This document shows positions 9,023 to 17,239 of a stretch of 64,000 bases of DNA, one piece after another. Source of the stretch: an uncultured Eubacteriales bacterium (lineage in GTDB: Bacteria > Bacillota > Clostridia > Oscillospirales > Acutalibacteraceae); NCBI GenBank assembly GCA_900540235.1, contig UQEY01000001.1:70531-134530 (forward strand). Direction: 5' to 3'. The position numbers were made by a program, and so were the translations under genes. The notes beneath the pieces are model-generated. The model searched no databases and was not told where the DNA came from. It saw only the letters and a program-made list of their open reading frames with translations. Positions within the stretch are counted from its first letter, which is position 1. Every line of letters begins with the position of its first letter.

Positions 9023-9148
9023 ATGAAAAAATACGAAACTCCTGAATACGAAATCGAAAAGTTTACGATTGTTTCTGTTTTTACCGCATCAAGTCTTGAC
9101 GGTGATGGTAATAACGGTTACGATAACGGTGACGGTTTTGACTTCTAA
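9023..9148 (+). CDS. 41-residue Gly/Asp/Asn-rich peptide, candidate exported or modified peptide precursor
   Basis: A short gene with a GAGG ribosome site starts 14 bases after the large secreted protein. It reads MKKYETPEYEIEKFTIVSVF in the first half and then TASSLDGDGNNGYDNGDGFD with a final Phe. It is followed at once by a strong terminator, so it is very likely expressed with 4587-9008. The charged leader-like first half and the Gly/Asp/Asn-rich second half resemble short hypothetical proteins I recall from gut Clostridia, which sometimes sit near S24/S26 peptidase and ABC transporter genes. It has no classical signal peptide or TM segment. Function unknown; a RiPP-like precursor is a hypothesis only. 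Confidence 0.65.
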   Translation: MKKYETPEYEIEKFTIVSVFTASSLDGDGNNGYDNGDGFDF

Positions 9149-9158
9149 CTAAAATTTA

Positions 9159-9188
9159 AGAGCTCTGCTTCGGCAGGGCTCTTTTTTT
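9159..9188 (+). terminator. Rho-independent terminator after 41-aa peptide gene
   Basis: Stem AGAGCTCTGC / GCAGGGCTCT with loop TTCG, followed by seven Ts. It ends the 4587-9148 unit. Confidence 0.9.
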
Positions 9189-9197
9189 GCAAAAAAA

Positions 9198-9232
9198 ACA
9201 GCCTTTTTGAAATTAACAAAAAGGCTGTTTTT
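9198..9232. terminator. Bidirectional terminator between convergent units
   Basis: Stem ACAGCCTTTTTG / CAAAAAGGCTGT, with an A-run on the left and a T-run on the right. It can stop transcription from either side: the peptide gene on plus and the FAD oxidoreductase on minus. Confidence 0.8.
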
Positions 9233-9236
9233 CTAT

Positions 9237-9375
9237 GTAGGGGTCGGCGTCCTCGACGACCCGCAATTTCCAATGCCTAAATACTTAGACAACCGTAGGG
9301 GCGAACTGTGTTCGCCTCAATTTCCAATGCCCAAATACCTAGACAACCGTAGGGGTCGGCGTCCTCGACGACCCG
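9237..9375. repeat. Tandem hairpin-repeat array (GTAGGGG units)
   Basis: Three hairpin units at 9237-9263, 9295-9316 and 9349-9375 are separated by two nearly identical 30-base spacers (9265-9294 and 9319-9348) that differ at two positions. Units 1 and 3 are identical, with stem GGGTCGGCG / CGACGACCC and loop TCCT. Unit 2 is the GGCGAAC-TGT-GTTCGCC form. A further copy of unit 1 lies at 55961-55987. No coding is expected here. Confidence 0.85.
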
Positions 9376-9378
9376 CTA

Positions 9379-10782
9379 TTATTTATTCTCGTCTTCGCTT
9401 AACTTTTGACCCATAAGCACACCCATAACAGATGCCATCATAAGACCTCTTGTCCAGCCTGAACTGTCGCCGAGGCAGTGAAGACCTTTGATATTTGTAT
9501 TAAGGTTTTCGTCCATTCTTACTTTGTTAGAATAGAATTTAAGCTCCGGACTGTAAAGAAGTGTTTCGGTTGATGCAAAGCCTGGCACAACAATATCAAG
9601 CATTTTGATAAATTCAATAATATTTGTCATTGCACGGTAAGGCATTGCCGCTGTAATATCGCCTGCAACCGCGTCTTTAAGAGTCGGCTTAACATTACTC
9701 TTGTTAAGTTCATATTGCCAAGTTCTCTTACCGTCAAGTATATCGCCGAAACGCTGAACCATAATATGACCCGCACCGAGCATATTTGTAAGTTCGCCAA
9801 CCTTTTGCGCATATTCAATCGGCTGGTTAAACGGCTCTGTGAAGTTGTGGCTTACAAGAATTGCAAGGTTGGTATTTTCACTCTTTTTGTCCTTAAAACT
9901 GTGACCGTTAACAACTGCAAGGTCGTTGTCATAATTTTCCTGAGCAACGAAACCGCCCGGGTTTTGACAGAAAGTACGAACTTTGTTTTTCCACGGCCTT
10001 GGATAACCGATAAGCTTCGATTCGTAAAGCGCTTCGTTAACTTTTTCCATAACTTCGTTTCTGCATTCAACTCTTACGCCGATATCAACAGTACCCGGCT
10101 TGTGAGCAATGTTGTGCTCCTCGCAAAGCTTGTCAAGCCAGTCGGCACCTCTCCTGCCTGTCGCAATAACAATTTCAGGAGCGTTAATAACCAAATCTTC
10201 ACCCTTATTGTCAATAATTACACCCTTGCAAACGCTGTCTTCAATAATAATATTTTTACATTCGGTTGAAAACATCATTTCAACGCCGTTGTCAGCAAGG
10301 AAATTTTGAATTTTAAGATAAAGTTCCTGCGCCTTTTCAGTACCCAAGTGACGGATAGGGCAGTCAACAAGCTTCAAGCCTGCTTTGATAGCATTTTTTC
10401 TGATTTCTTTAATAGCGTCACCTGTGTTGATACCCTCAATTTTTGTATCTGCGCCGAATTCAAGATAAATCTTGTCGGTGTAGTTAATAAGTTCCTGCGC
10501 ATAATCTTCGCCTATAAGCATTGGCAAATCGCCGCCGACTTCGTAGCTCAAACTCAGCTTACCGTCAGAAAATGCACCTGCGCCTGAAAAACCTGTAGTA
10601 ATTGCACAGCTTGGCTTGCAGTTAACGCAGTGACCTACTTCAGCCTTAGGGCAGTGGCGCTTTTCAACCGGCTTGCCTTTTTCAATCAAAAGCATTTTTT
10701 TCTTTGTGCCACGCTTGATAAGTTCGAGCGCAGTGAAAATTCCGGCAGGACCTGAGCCTACAATTATTAAATCGTAATTCAT
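9379..10782 (-). CDS. FAD-dependent oxidoreductase of the COG2509 type
   Basis: 467 residues, cytosolic. The N-terminus has a Rossmann dinucleotide site (LIIVGSGPAGIFTALELI). Next come a Cys-rich stretch near residues 44-59 (CPKAEVGHCVNCKPSC) and the GFSGAGAFSDGKL motif, both typical of the uncharacterised FAD-dependent dehydrogenases of COG2509. The C-terminal part (GLHCLGDSSGWTRGLMMASV) closes the FAD site. The physiological substrate is not known for this family. It is transcribed towards the repeat array, with its own promoter and a terminator-bearing leader at 10783-10896. An AAAAGGAGT ribosome site precedes the ATG. Confidence 0.85.
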   Translation of the reverse strand: MNYDLIIVGSGPAGIFTALELIKRGTKKKMLLIEKGKPVEKRHCPKAEVGHCVNCKPSCAITTGFSGAGAFSDGKLSLSYEVGGDLPMLIGEDYAQELINYTDKIYLEFGADTKIEGINTGDAIKEIRKNAIKAGLKLVDCPIRHLGTEKAQELYLKIQNFLADNGVEMMFSTECKNIIIEDSVCKGVIIDNKGEDLVINAPEIVIATGRRGADWLDKLCEEHNIAHKPGTVDIGVRVECRNEVMEKVNEALYESKLIGYPRPWKNKVRTFCQNPGGFVAQENYDNDLAVVNGHSFKDKKSENTNLAILVSHNFTEPFNQPIEYAQKVGELTNMLGAGHIMVQRFGDILDGKRTWQYELNKSNVKPTLKDAVAGDITAAMPYRAMTNIIEFIKMLDIVVPGFASTETLLYSPELKFYSNKVRMDENLNTNIKGLHCLGDSSGWTRGLMMASVMGVLMGQKLSEDENK

Positions 10783-10809
10783 TTTTTACTCCTTTTAGCA
10801 CAAAAATAA

Positions 10810-10896
10810 AGCCGAACTGCAATAGCTCGGCTCATTTTATCTGTTTGCTTAATATCTATTGCACATTATATTAGCACATTTATATTTTTTTGTCAA
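10810..10896 (-). promoter_or_regulatory. Promoter and attenuator-like leader of the FAD oxidoreductase
   Basis: Reading the minus strand: TTGACA (10896-10891), 17 bases, TAATAT (10873-10868), with an overlapping TATAAT at 10870-10865. The predicted transcript begins near 10861 with GCAATAG. Downstream is a hairpin AGCCGA / TCGGCT with an 11-base loop, followed by TTTATTTTT, upstream of the start codon. The loop contains CTATTGCA (10825-10818), complementary to TGCAATAG at the transcript 5' end (10863-10856). This looks like a terminator-type leader with an alternative pairing. Confidence 0.5.
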
Positions 10897-10926
10897 TATA
10901 TTGCAGTTACTTTAACTTTAAAATTG

Positions 10927-10955
10927 TTGCATATCAAGTTGATTTCTGCTATACT
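10927..10955 (+). promoter_or_regulatory. Sigma-A promoter for the S26 peptidase-ABC operon
   Basis: TTGCAT (10927-10932), 17-base spacer, TATACT (10950-10955), with an extended -10 TGC immediately upstream. It is well placed for the start at 10990. Confidence 0.65.
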
Positions 10956-10989
10956 TTATAAGTAATAATATATTTTTATGAGGAATTTG

Positions 10990-11460
10990 ATGGAACAGTC
11001 TAAATCTATTAAAGAAATACTTGATACATACGGCAAATATACGGGGCTTACTATGGGCACATCGATGCAGCCGCTTATTCATCAGCAAAGGGATAATATC
11101 ATTGTTGTTAAAAATAAAGGCAGGCTGAAAAAATATGATGTTCCTGTTTATGTTACCCCGCAGGGCAAATATATTATGCACCGTGTAATTGAAGTGCATG
11201 ATGACCACTACATTATTGTCGGCGATAATTTGACTAACAGGGAATATGTTACCGATGATATGATTTGCGGCGTGCTTGTCGGTTTTTACAAAAACGGCAA
11301 AAAGTATGTTGATTGCACCGCTTCTAAGTGGTATAAACTTTATTCTAAAATATGGGTAGCGCTTTTGCCTGTTCGCCCTGCATTGCTTTTTATCCCGAGA
11401 TGTATTAATAAAATTAAGCGTATTTTTTCAAGTTTAGGCGGCAAAAAAGATGAAAAATAA
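10990..11460 (+). CDS. S24/S26-like signal peptidase family protein
   Basis: 156 residues. Residues 20-30 (LTMGTSMQPLI) carry the signal-peptidase box B with the candidate nucleophile Ser25. Residues 62-66 (IMHRV) have His64 where bacterial type I peptidases have Lys; His is known in SipW/ER-type enzymes. A GDN triplet follows at 78-80. I see no clear N-terminal anchor, but residues about 115-140 are hydrophobic. The start at 10990 was preferred over 10978 because AGGA lies 5 bases before it. The gene overlaps the ABC exporter by 11 bases, suggesting a role in maturing the exported substrate, perhaps a small peptide. Confidence 0.75.
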   Translation: MEQSKSIKEILDTYGKYTGLTMGTSMQPLIHQQRDNIIVVKNKGRLKKYDVPVYVTPQGKYIMHRVIEVHDDHYIIVGDNLTNREYVTDDMICGVLVGFYKNGKKYVDCTASKWYKLYSKIWVALLPVRPALLFIPRCINKIKRIFSSLGGKKDEK

Positions 11461-13138
11461 AAAGACTGTAAAAACAGATAAAAATGTTCTTAAATGGATA
11501 TTTAGAGTTTGCCAAAAACAAGTTCCTTTAATGATTTTGCTTGTCGGTCTTAATGCTTTATACGGTGTATCGTCCGTTTTTTTCGCAAAATTTTCAAAAA
11601 ATATTATTGACGGCGCAACTCAGGCGAAAGATTTCGATATAGTAGTTAAATTTGCATTTTGTATGCTTGGTCTTGTTGTGTTTCAAATGATGCTTAATAT
11701 CACCAAAAACAGCCTTAGTGAGCGCTGCAGTGCACGCCTTGAAATGATACTTAAAAAATACCTGCTCGATTTGGTGATAAGCAAAGATTATAAAAAAGTC
11801 ACTTCTTATCACACCGGCGATTTGCAAAACAGGATGTTTAACGATGTAAGGCTTGTTTCAACAGGGTTTACAACGATTATTCCCGAAGCGGCTTATTTCG
11901 GCGCAAAACTTTTAAGCTCGCTTATTTATCTTATTATTATCGATAAAATTTTTGCCCTGATTTTTGTTGTCGGCGGTTGCGCAGTATTTTTAATTACACG
12001 CCTTTTTAGAAAAACGCTTAAAAAGCTTCACAAAAATGTGCAGGAAACCGAGGGCAAAACACGCTCTTTTATTCAGGAAATTCTTACTAATCTTCTTGTT
12101 ATCAAAGCGTTTTCGGTTGAAGACAGAATTAATGACACTACCGATGAACTTCAGGAATATAATTTCGGTGCAAGAATGAAAAAGAGAAATTTCAGCATTT
12201 GCGCCAATGTCGGTCTTGGTGCTGTTTTCAGCGTGGGCACTGTTTTTGCTATCGCTTTCGGTGCATATTCAATTTTGTTTAAGGGTATGACTTACGGTAC
12301 AGTTACCGCTATTATTCAGCTTGTTAATCAAGTTCAGTCACCGTTTGTGTCGCTTTCGGGTATTATGCCTAAGTATTATACAACTTTAGCTTCTGCCGAA
12401 AGGCTTATGGAACTTGACGATTTGCCGAATGAAACGCAGAAAAACGCAACTGAAATAGATGCAGTCAAAGTATATAAAGAGTTAAAGAGCATTGATTTTA
12501 ATAATATTTCATTTAAGTATGACCGTGATATAATTCTTGACAATACTTCGCTTAAAATTAATAAGGGCGATTTTGTCGCAATTATGGGTATATCCGGTAT
12601 CGGTAAGAGTACGCTTTTGAAACTTCTTTTGGGTGTGTTTAATCTTAATTCGGGTTCTATCACTTTTGAAACGGACAGCGGCAGTATTCCTATTGACAAA
12701 AATACAAGGAAAATGTTTTCTTATGTGCCGCAGGGCAATATGCTTATTTCAGGTACAATCAGGGATAACATTACTTTTATTAATCAAAATGCGAGTGATG
12801 AAGAAATTGAGCAGGCTGTCAGAATAAGCTGTTCAAAGCAGTTTATTGATGAACTTCCAAACGGTATTGAAACCGTTATAGGTGAAAAAGGTTTAGGTCT
12901 TTCTGAGGGTCAGGTTCAGCGACTTGCAATAGCAAGAAGCCTTTTGGCAAATGCTCCTGTTATTCTTCTTGACGAGGCAACTTCTGCGCTTGACGAGAAT
13001 ACGGAAAAAGAATTTTTGCAAAATTTGAAAGAACTTAAAAATGTAACTTGTATTATAGTGTCGCATAAGATGGCTGCACTTGAAATATGTAACAAAAAAA
13101 TTCAAATCAAAGACGGTAAAATTATAAGTGAGGGATAA
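11450..13138 (+). CDS. ABC exporter with fused membrane and ATPase domains
   Basis: 562-residue half transporter of the peptide/lipid/drug exporter type. Six hydrophobic segments fill residues 1-310. The nucleotide-binding domain follows, with Walker A GISGIGKST, a variant signature SEGQVQR in place of SGGQ, Walker B VILLDEATSALDE, and a switch His (IIVSHK). There is no N-terminal C39 peptidase domain, which would fit cleavage by the neighbouring S26-like protein. The gene overlaps the peptidase and ends 2 bases before the GH2 gene. The substrate cannot be read from the sequence. Confidence 0.88.
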   Translation: MKNKKTVKTDKNVLKWIFRVCQKQVPLMILLVGLNALYGVSSVFFAKFSKNIIDGATQAKDFDIVVKFAFCMLGLVVFQMMLNITKNSLSERCSARLEMILKKYLLDLVISKDYKKVTSYHTGDLQNRMFNDVRLVSTGFTTIIPEAAYFGAKLLSSLIYLIIIDKIFALIFVVGGCAVFLITRLFRKTLKKLHKNVQETEGKTRSFIQEILTNLLVIKAFSVEDRINDTTDELQEYNFGARMKKRNFSICANVGLGAVFSVGTVFAIAFGAYSILFKGMTYGTVTAIIQLVNQVQSPFVSLSGIMPKYYTTLASAERLMELDDLPNETQKNATEIDAVKVYKELKSIDFNNISFKYDRDIILDNTSLKINKGDFVAIMGISGIGKSTLLKLLLGVFNLNSGSITFETDSGSIPIDKNTRKMFSYVPQGNMLISGTIRDNITFINQNASDEEIEQAVRISCSKQFIDELPNGIETVIGEKGLGLSEGQVQRLAIARSLLANAPVILLDEATSALDENTEKEFLQNLKELKNVTCIIVSHKMAALEICNKKIQIKDGKIISEG

Positions 13139-13140
13139 TT

Positions 13141-14847
13141 ATGCTTCTTACAAAATGGGGTAAATCGCTTGACAAAGAGCATCCGCTCAGCGAATATCCA
13201 CGCCCGCAATTTGTTCGTGACAGTTACATAAGCCTTAACGGAATGTGGAAATGTGCTTTTTGCGATATGCCCGACTGTGATGACGAAAAGTATAGGTACA
13301 AAATATGTGTTCCTTTTTCACCGGAATCTCCTCTTTCAGGTGTTAACAGAACGCTTATGCCCGGTGAATTTCTTATTTATAAGAGAAAATTTGATATACC
13401 AAAGGGTTTTAATAAAGGCAGAGTATTTATTAATTTCGGCGCAGTTGACCAAATTGCAACCGTTTTTATCAATTCAAAAAAAGTCGGAAGTCATAAAGGC
13501 GGCTATACTCCTTTTAAATTTGAAATAACCGATTATATTAATGACGGTGAAAATGAAATAAGAGTTTCCGTGCTTGATTTCAGTGATACTAATGAGTTTT
13601 CAAGAGGTAAGCAAAAATTTAAGCGAGGCGGAATTTGGTACACCTGTCAAAGCGGTATTTGGCAAAGCGTTTGGCTTGAATCAACGCCTAAAGAATATCT
13701 TGAAAAGGTTAAAATTACACCCGATTATGATAATTCAAGTGTAAGTTTTGAATATTTCGGATGCAAAGATGTTGAAGTATCTGTTTTTGACGGTGATGAG
13801 CTGATTGCAAAAACAAAAGATACTACTGTTTCAATTCCTGATTTTAAATCATGGTCGCCTGAAAGTCCGTTTCTTTACAATCTTGAATTTAAAGCGTGCG
13901 GTGAAACGATAAAATCATATTTTGGTATGCGCAAGTTTTCTTTGGGTACTGATAAAGACGGTGTTAAAAGGCTCTTTTTAAACAATAAACCTTATTTTCA
14001 TAACGGTTTGCTTGACCAAGGCTATTATCCCGACGGTCTTTTAACTCCTCCTGCAAACGAAGCTATGGAGTTTGATATAAAATATGTTAAATCTGCCGGC
14101 TTTAATATGCTTAGAAAACATATTAAGGTTGAACCGCTTTTGTGGTACCACTACTGTGATGTTAACGGCATTATCGTTTGGCAGGATATGATTAACGGCG
14201 GCGGAAATTACGGCCTTGAAGTTTCGGCAATTCCGTTTGTTAATATCACTCTTAATGATAATAATTATAAAACATTCCACAGAACAGATAAAGAAGGCAG
14301 AGATTTATATTATCAAGAGCTTGAAGAAATTGTTGACACTCTTTACAACTGCCCGTGTATCGCAATGTGGGTGCCTTTTAACGAGGGTTGGGGTCAATTT
14401 GACAGCATTAAGGCATATAAAATGCTTAAAGAACTTGACAAAACGAGAACTGTTGATACTGCATCGGGTTGGCATGATATGGGTGTCAGCGATGTTATTT
14501 CAAAACATATTTATTTTACACCTATTAAAGTTAAACAAGGCGGACGGGCATATGTTTTGTCCGAATTCGGTGGCTTAGGGCTTAAAATTAAAGGTCATAC
14601 TTTTAATGATAAAATGTTTGGCTATAAAGTCTTTTTCAGTATAGACTCTTTGACTAATGCTTATGAAAGGCTGTTTACAAAAACTATCATTCCTCAAATT
14701 AAAGATGGGCTAAGTGCAACAGTTTACACTCAGGTTACCGATGTTGAGGATGAACTTAACGGTCTTTTAACTTATGACCGTGAGGTTCAAAAGGTAGATT
14801 TTGATACATTAAAAAAGATTAACGAAAGGGTTAAATTAAATGATTAA
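13141..14847 (+). CDS. Glycoside hydrolase family 2 protein
   Basis: 568 residues, no signal peptide, so probably cytosolic hydrolysis of imported beta-galactosides or glucuronides. The N-terminal jelly-roll sugar-binding domain includes the family hallmark FxSxxxWxxVWLE (residues about 165-180: [14 protein letters not shown]). A short beta-sandwich follows, then the TIM barrel with [10 protein letters not shown] (the NEG acid/base Glu) and VLSEFGG (a plausible nucleophile Glu). This is shorter than classic LacZ and typical of compact GH2 enzymes in gut Clostridia. Exact substrate uncertain. It lies in one run with the ABC exporter and cyclophilin. Confidence 0.87.
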   Translation: MLLTKWGKSLDKEHPLSEYPRPQFVRDSYISLNGMWKCAFCDMPDCDDEKYRYKICVPFSPESPLSGVNRTLMPGEFLIYKRKFDIPKGFNKGRVFINFGAVDQIATVFINSKKVGSHKGGYTPFKFEITDYINDGENEIRVSVLDFSDTNEFSRGKQKFKRGGIWYTCQSGIWQSVWLESTPKEYLEKVKITPDYDNSSVSFEYFGCKDVEVSVFDGDELIAKTKDTTVSIPDFKSWSPESPFLYNLEFKACGETIKSYFGMRKFSLGTDKDGVKRLFLNNKPYFHNGLLDQGYYPDGLLTPPANEAMEFDIKYVKSAGFNMLRKHIKVEPLLWYHYCDVNGIIVWQDMINGGGNYGLEVSAIPFVNITLNDNNYKTFHRTDKEGRDLYYQELEEIVDTLYNCPCIAMWVPFNEGWGQFDSIKAYKMLKELDKTRTVDTASGWHDMGVSDVISKHIYFTPIKVKQGGRAYVLSEFGGLGLKIKGHTFNDKMFGYKVFFSIDSLTNAYERLFTKTIIPQIKDGLSATVYTQVTDVEDELNGLLTYDREVQKVDFDTLKKINERVKLND

Positions 14848-15400
14848 AGCAACAATTAAAACAAATAAGGGCGATATGAGTTTTGAACTTTTGCCTGACG
14901 CTGCTCCAAAAGCAGTTGAAAACTTTGTAACTCATGCAAAAAACGGTTACTATGACGGTCTTATATTTCACCGTGTAATTAAAGATTTTATGATTCAGGG
15001 AGGTGACCCGACAGGTACAGGCTGCGGCGGTGAATCTATTTGGGGTGCTCCTTTTCAGGATGAATTTAATCTTGAAGCCCGCAACTATTACGGCGCACTT
15101 TCAATGGCTAACAGCGGTCCTAATACAAATGGTTCGCAGTTCTTTATTGTTCAGGCTAAAGATGTTCCAAATTCACTTCTTGAACAAATGGAAGAACTTA
15201 AAGAACAGGGTTATCCTCAGCAAGTAATTGATAAGTATAAGGAAGTAGGCGGCACACCGTGGCTCGATTTCCACCATACTGTATTCGGCAATATTATTGA
15301 CGGCACGGATGTGCTTGAAGATATAGCTTCAACTCGCACCGGTATGGGTGATAAGCCTGTTTATGATGTTGTTATTGAAACAATTAATATAGAAGAGTAA
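14840..15400 (+). CDS. Cyclophilin-type peptidyl-prolyl cis-trans isomerase
   Basis: 186-residue protein-folding enzyme without a signal peptide. Conserved cyclophilin motifs are present: [19 protein letters not shown] (catalytic Arg and Gln region) and [16 protein letters not shown]. An insertion of about 35 residues before HHTVFGNI is common in Firmicutes cyclophilins. Its start overlaps the GH2 stop by 8 bases, so it is co-translated with it. Confidence 0.95.
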   Translation: MIKATIKTNKGDMSFELLPDAAPKAVENFVTHAKNGYYDGLIFHRVIKDFMIQGGDPTGTGCGGESIWGAPFQDEFNLEARNYYGALSMANSGPNTNGSQFFIVQAKDVPNSLLEQMEELKEQGYPQQVIDKYKEVGGTPWLDFHHTVFGNIIDGTDVLEDIASTRTGMGDKPVYDVVIETINIEE

Positions 15401-15402
15401 TT

Positions 15403-15435
15403 TTGACAAATTTACCCCTTCCCTTTGATTATAAT
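15403..15435 (+). promoter_or_regulatory. Probable Spo0A-dependent spoIIG promoter
   Basis: TTGACA (15403-15408) and TATAAT (15430-15435) are separated by 21 bases, too far for ordinary sigma-A recognition. In Bacillus subtilis the spoIIG promoter has an over-long spacer and needs Spo0A~P. The TTTGACA here is one base from the 0A box TTCGACA. Context and architecture both fit. Confidence 0.6.
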
Positions 15436-15458
15436 TAATCTGTGGGAGGGGGTATTTT

Positions 15459-16247
15459 TTGGTTATATATGTTGATGTGCTTTTTGTTGTTAATTTTTTT
15501 ATTACATATCTTCTTTTACTTGTAACTTCTCTTATCTCAAAAACGGAAGCCGCTCAGCTTAGGCTTCTTTTCGCCTCGACTGTCGGCGGTCTTTATTCTC
15601 TTGTAATTATTTGCGATAAGCTGAATTTTTTAATGAGCTTATTCGGTAAATTCGGCGTTTCGATATTACTTGTTTTTATTGCTTTTTCTTTTAGGCGCTT
15701 TAGTATTTTTATAAAAAACTTTTTGATATTTCTATTTGCCAATATGCTCTTTTTTGGCATAATAAGCGTTGTATATATTTATTTGAAACCGCAGGGAATG
15801 GCTGTAAAAAACGGAAGTGTCTACTTTAATATTTCTGCCAAACTTCTCCTTTTTTGCGCCTTTTTGGCTTACATAATAACTTTTATAATAATAAAAATCT
15901 GTAATCGCACTCTTTCAAAAAACGAAATATATAATTTGACAGTTATCAAAGATAATGTTTCATATCATTTCTTTGCTCTGTGCGACAGTGGAAATAAGCT
16001 TAAAGAACCGTTTAGCGATTACCCGGTGATAATTGTTGATAAATCTAAAATGTCTATTGAATGTGAGAGAGTTATTCCGTGCCAAACGGTCTCGGGCGAG
16101 GGAATTTTAAAAGCGTTTAAGCCCGATAAAATTATACTTTCAAACGGAAAAAGGAAAACGGAAATTAACAAGGTATATATTGCTCTTTGTGATATTGATT
16201 CAAAATCTTATTCGGCTGTTATTCCAAATGATTTAACTGATTTATGA
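15459..16247 (+). CDS. spoIIGA: Sporulation sigma-E factor processing peptidase SpoIIGA
   Basis: Membrane-embedded aspartic protease that removes the pro-sequence of sigma-E in the mother cell after a signal from the forespore. The 262 residues comprise five hydrophobic helices in residues 1-150 and then a soluble protease domain. Catalytic Asp176 lies in ALCDSGNKL, as in the family. The start is TTG at 15459, with a GGGAGGGGG ribosome site 7 bases upstream. It lies directly upstream of sigE, the usual spoIIG arrangement. Confidence 0.93.
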   Translation: MVIYVDVLFVVNFFITYLLLLVTSLISKTEAAQLRLLFASTVGGLYSLVIICDKLNFLMSLFGKFGVSILLVFIAFSFRRFSIFIKNFLIFLFANMLFFGIISVVYIYLKPQGMAVKNGSVYFNISAKLLLFCAFLAYIITFIIIKICNRTLSKNEIYNLTVIKDNVSYHFFALCDSGNKLKEPFSDYPVIIVDKSKMSIECERVIPCQTVSGEGILKAFKPDKIILSNGKRKTEINKVYIALCDIDSKSYSAVIPNDLTDL

Positions 16248-16256
16248 GGTGTTTTT

Positions 16257-16955
16257 ATGTTCAAATTTTTAAAAAAATTATTTTTAAAGCTTTTTAAAAA
16301 GCAAAAGTGTTTTTATATTAACGGACCCGAAACTTTACCGCCGCCGCTTTCAAAGGAAAAGGAAGCGGAGATAATGGAGGAACTTCAAAACGGAATTGAA
16401 GATAACAGAGAACTTCTTATTATTCATAATTTGAGACTTGTGGTTTACATAGCAAAAAAATTTGAAAGCAAAACAACTTCAACCGAAGATTTGGTATCTA
16501 TCGGTACAATCGGACTTATGAAAGCTGTCAAAACTTTTAATCCGGAAAAAAATATTAAGCTTGCAACCTATGCTTCACGCTGTATTGAAAATGAGATATT
16601 GATGCATCTGCGAAAAATCAACAATATGAAAAGTGAAATGTCATTTGATGAGCCTTTGTCGGTCGATTGGGACGGGAATGAACTTACACTAAGAGATGTT
16701 TTGGGAACCGACCCCGATGATGTTTATGAAGAAATTGAGTATGACGATGAAAAAAGACTGCTCAGAAAAACGGTTGATTCTCTTGACGAAAAAGAGCGAA
16801 ATCTAATGGTGCTTCGTTTCGGTCTTGACGGTAATGAGGCTTTGACGCAAAAACAACTTGCAGATAAAATGGGCATTTCTCAGTCGTATATCAGCCGCCT
16901 TGAAAAGAGAATTCTTGAAAAAATCAAAAATGAAATTCTCCGCCAAACGGCTTAA
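16257..16955 (+). CDS. sigE: RNA polymerase sporulation sigma factor SigE (pro-sigma-E)
   Basis: 232-residue sigma-70 family factor for the mother-cell compartment. The N-terminal basic/hydrophobic pro-region (residues 1-25, [14 protein letters not shown]) is what SpoIIGA removes. Region 2 is clear ([30 protein letters not shown], residues about 60-90), and region 4 has the helix-turn-helix [21 protein letters not shown]. It lies 9 bases after spoIIGA. It probably drives spoIIID and spoIIIA elsewhere in this window. Confidence 0.96.
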   Translation: MFKFLKKLFLKLFKKQKCFYINGPETLPPPLSKEKEAEIMEELQNGIEDNRELLIIHNLRLVVYIAKKFESKTTSTEDLVSIGTIGLMKAVKTFNPEKNIKLATYASRCIENEILMHLRKINNMKSEMSFDEPLSVDWDGNELTLRDVLGTDPDDVYEEIEYDDEKRLLRKTVDSLDEKERNLMVLRFGLDGNEALTQKQLADKMGISQSYISRLEKRILEKIKNEILRQTA

Positions 16956-17023
16956 TTACCAATTATTTCTTTTTGGCATAGTATAAAATGTAAATTGATT
17001 ATTATGCGAAAGAGGAATATATT

Positions 17024-17239
17024 ATGACATTTTATATAAAGGTGGGTTCAATTACCAATGCTCAGCGTTCTTTGCGTGTATTAAAACAGCAAGGATATAA
17101 ATCTCTTATAAAAAAGCTTGAAAACCCGTCACCGCAGGACGGCTGCGGATATGTTGTGGTTGTTAACACATATACGGAAGAACCGCTTCAAATTCTTATA
17201 AACGAGGGAATACAGATAAGGGGAGTTGACAAATATTGA
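17024..17239 (+). CDS. DUF3343 small protein (putative Se/S carrier-like)
   Basis: 71 residues with the DUF3343 pattern: FYIKVGSITNAQRSLRVL at the start, a mid-protein DGCGY with a lone Cys, and a C-terminal RGVDKY. The family is described as a possible sulfur/selenium carrier and is often linked to cysteine desulfurases. Here the stop overlaps the start of a cysteine desulfurase (TTGA), which supports a shared pathway. AAGAGG lies upstream of the ATG. Confidence 0.8.
   Translation: MTFYIKVGSITNAQRSLRVLKQQGYKSLIKKLENPSPQDGCGYVVVVNTYTEEPLQILINEGIQIRGVDKY

Noticed and set aside
9237..9375. CRISPR-like repeat-spacer pattern
   Set aside because: The spacers are nearly identical and the hairpins differ, the reverse of a CRISPR array, and there are no cas genes.
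9207..9416. 69-codon plus-strand open frame across the hairpin array
   Set aside because: It runs through a terminator and non-coding repeats and into the 3' end of the FAD gene; its peptide simply repeats the DNA repeat and has no ribosome site.
9715..10269. 184-codon open frame opposite the FAD oxidoreductase
   Set aside because: Antisense to a well-supported enzyme with clear motifs; the long frame follows from its codon bias.
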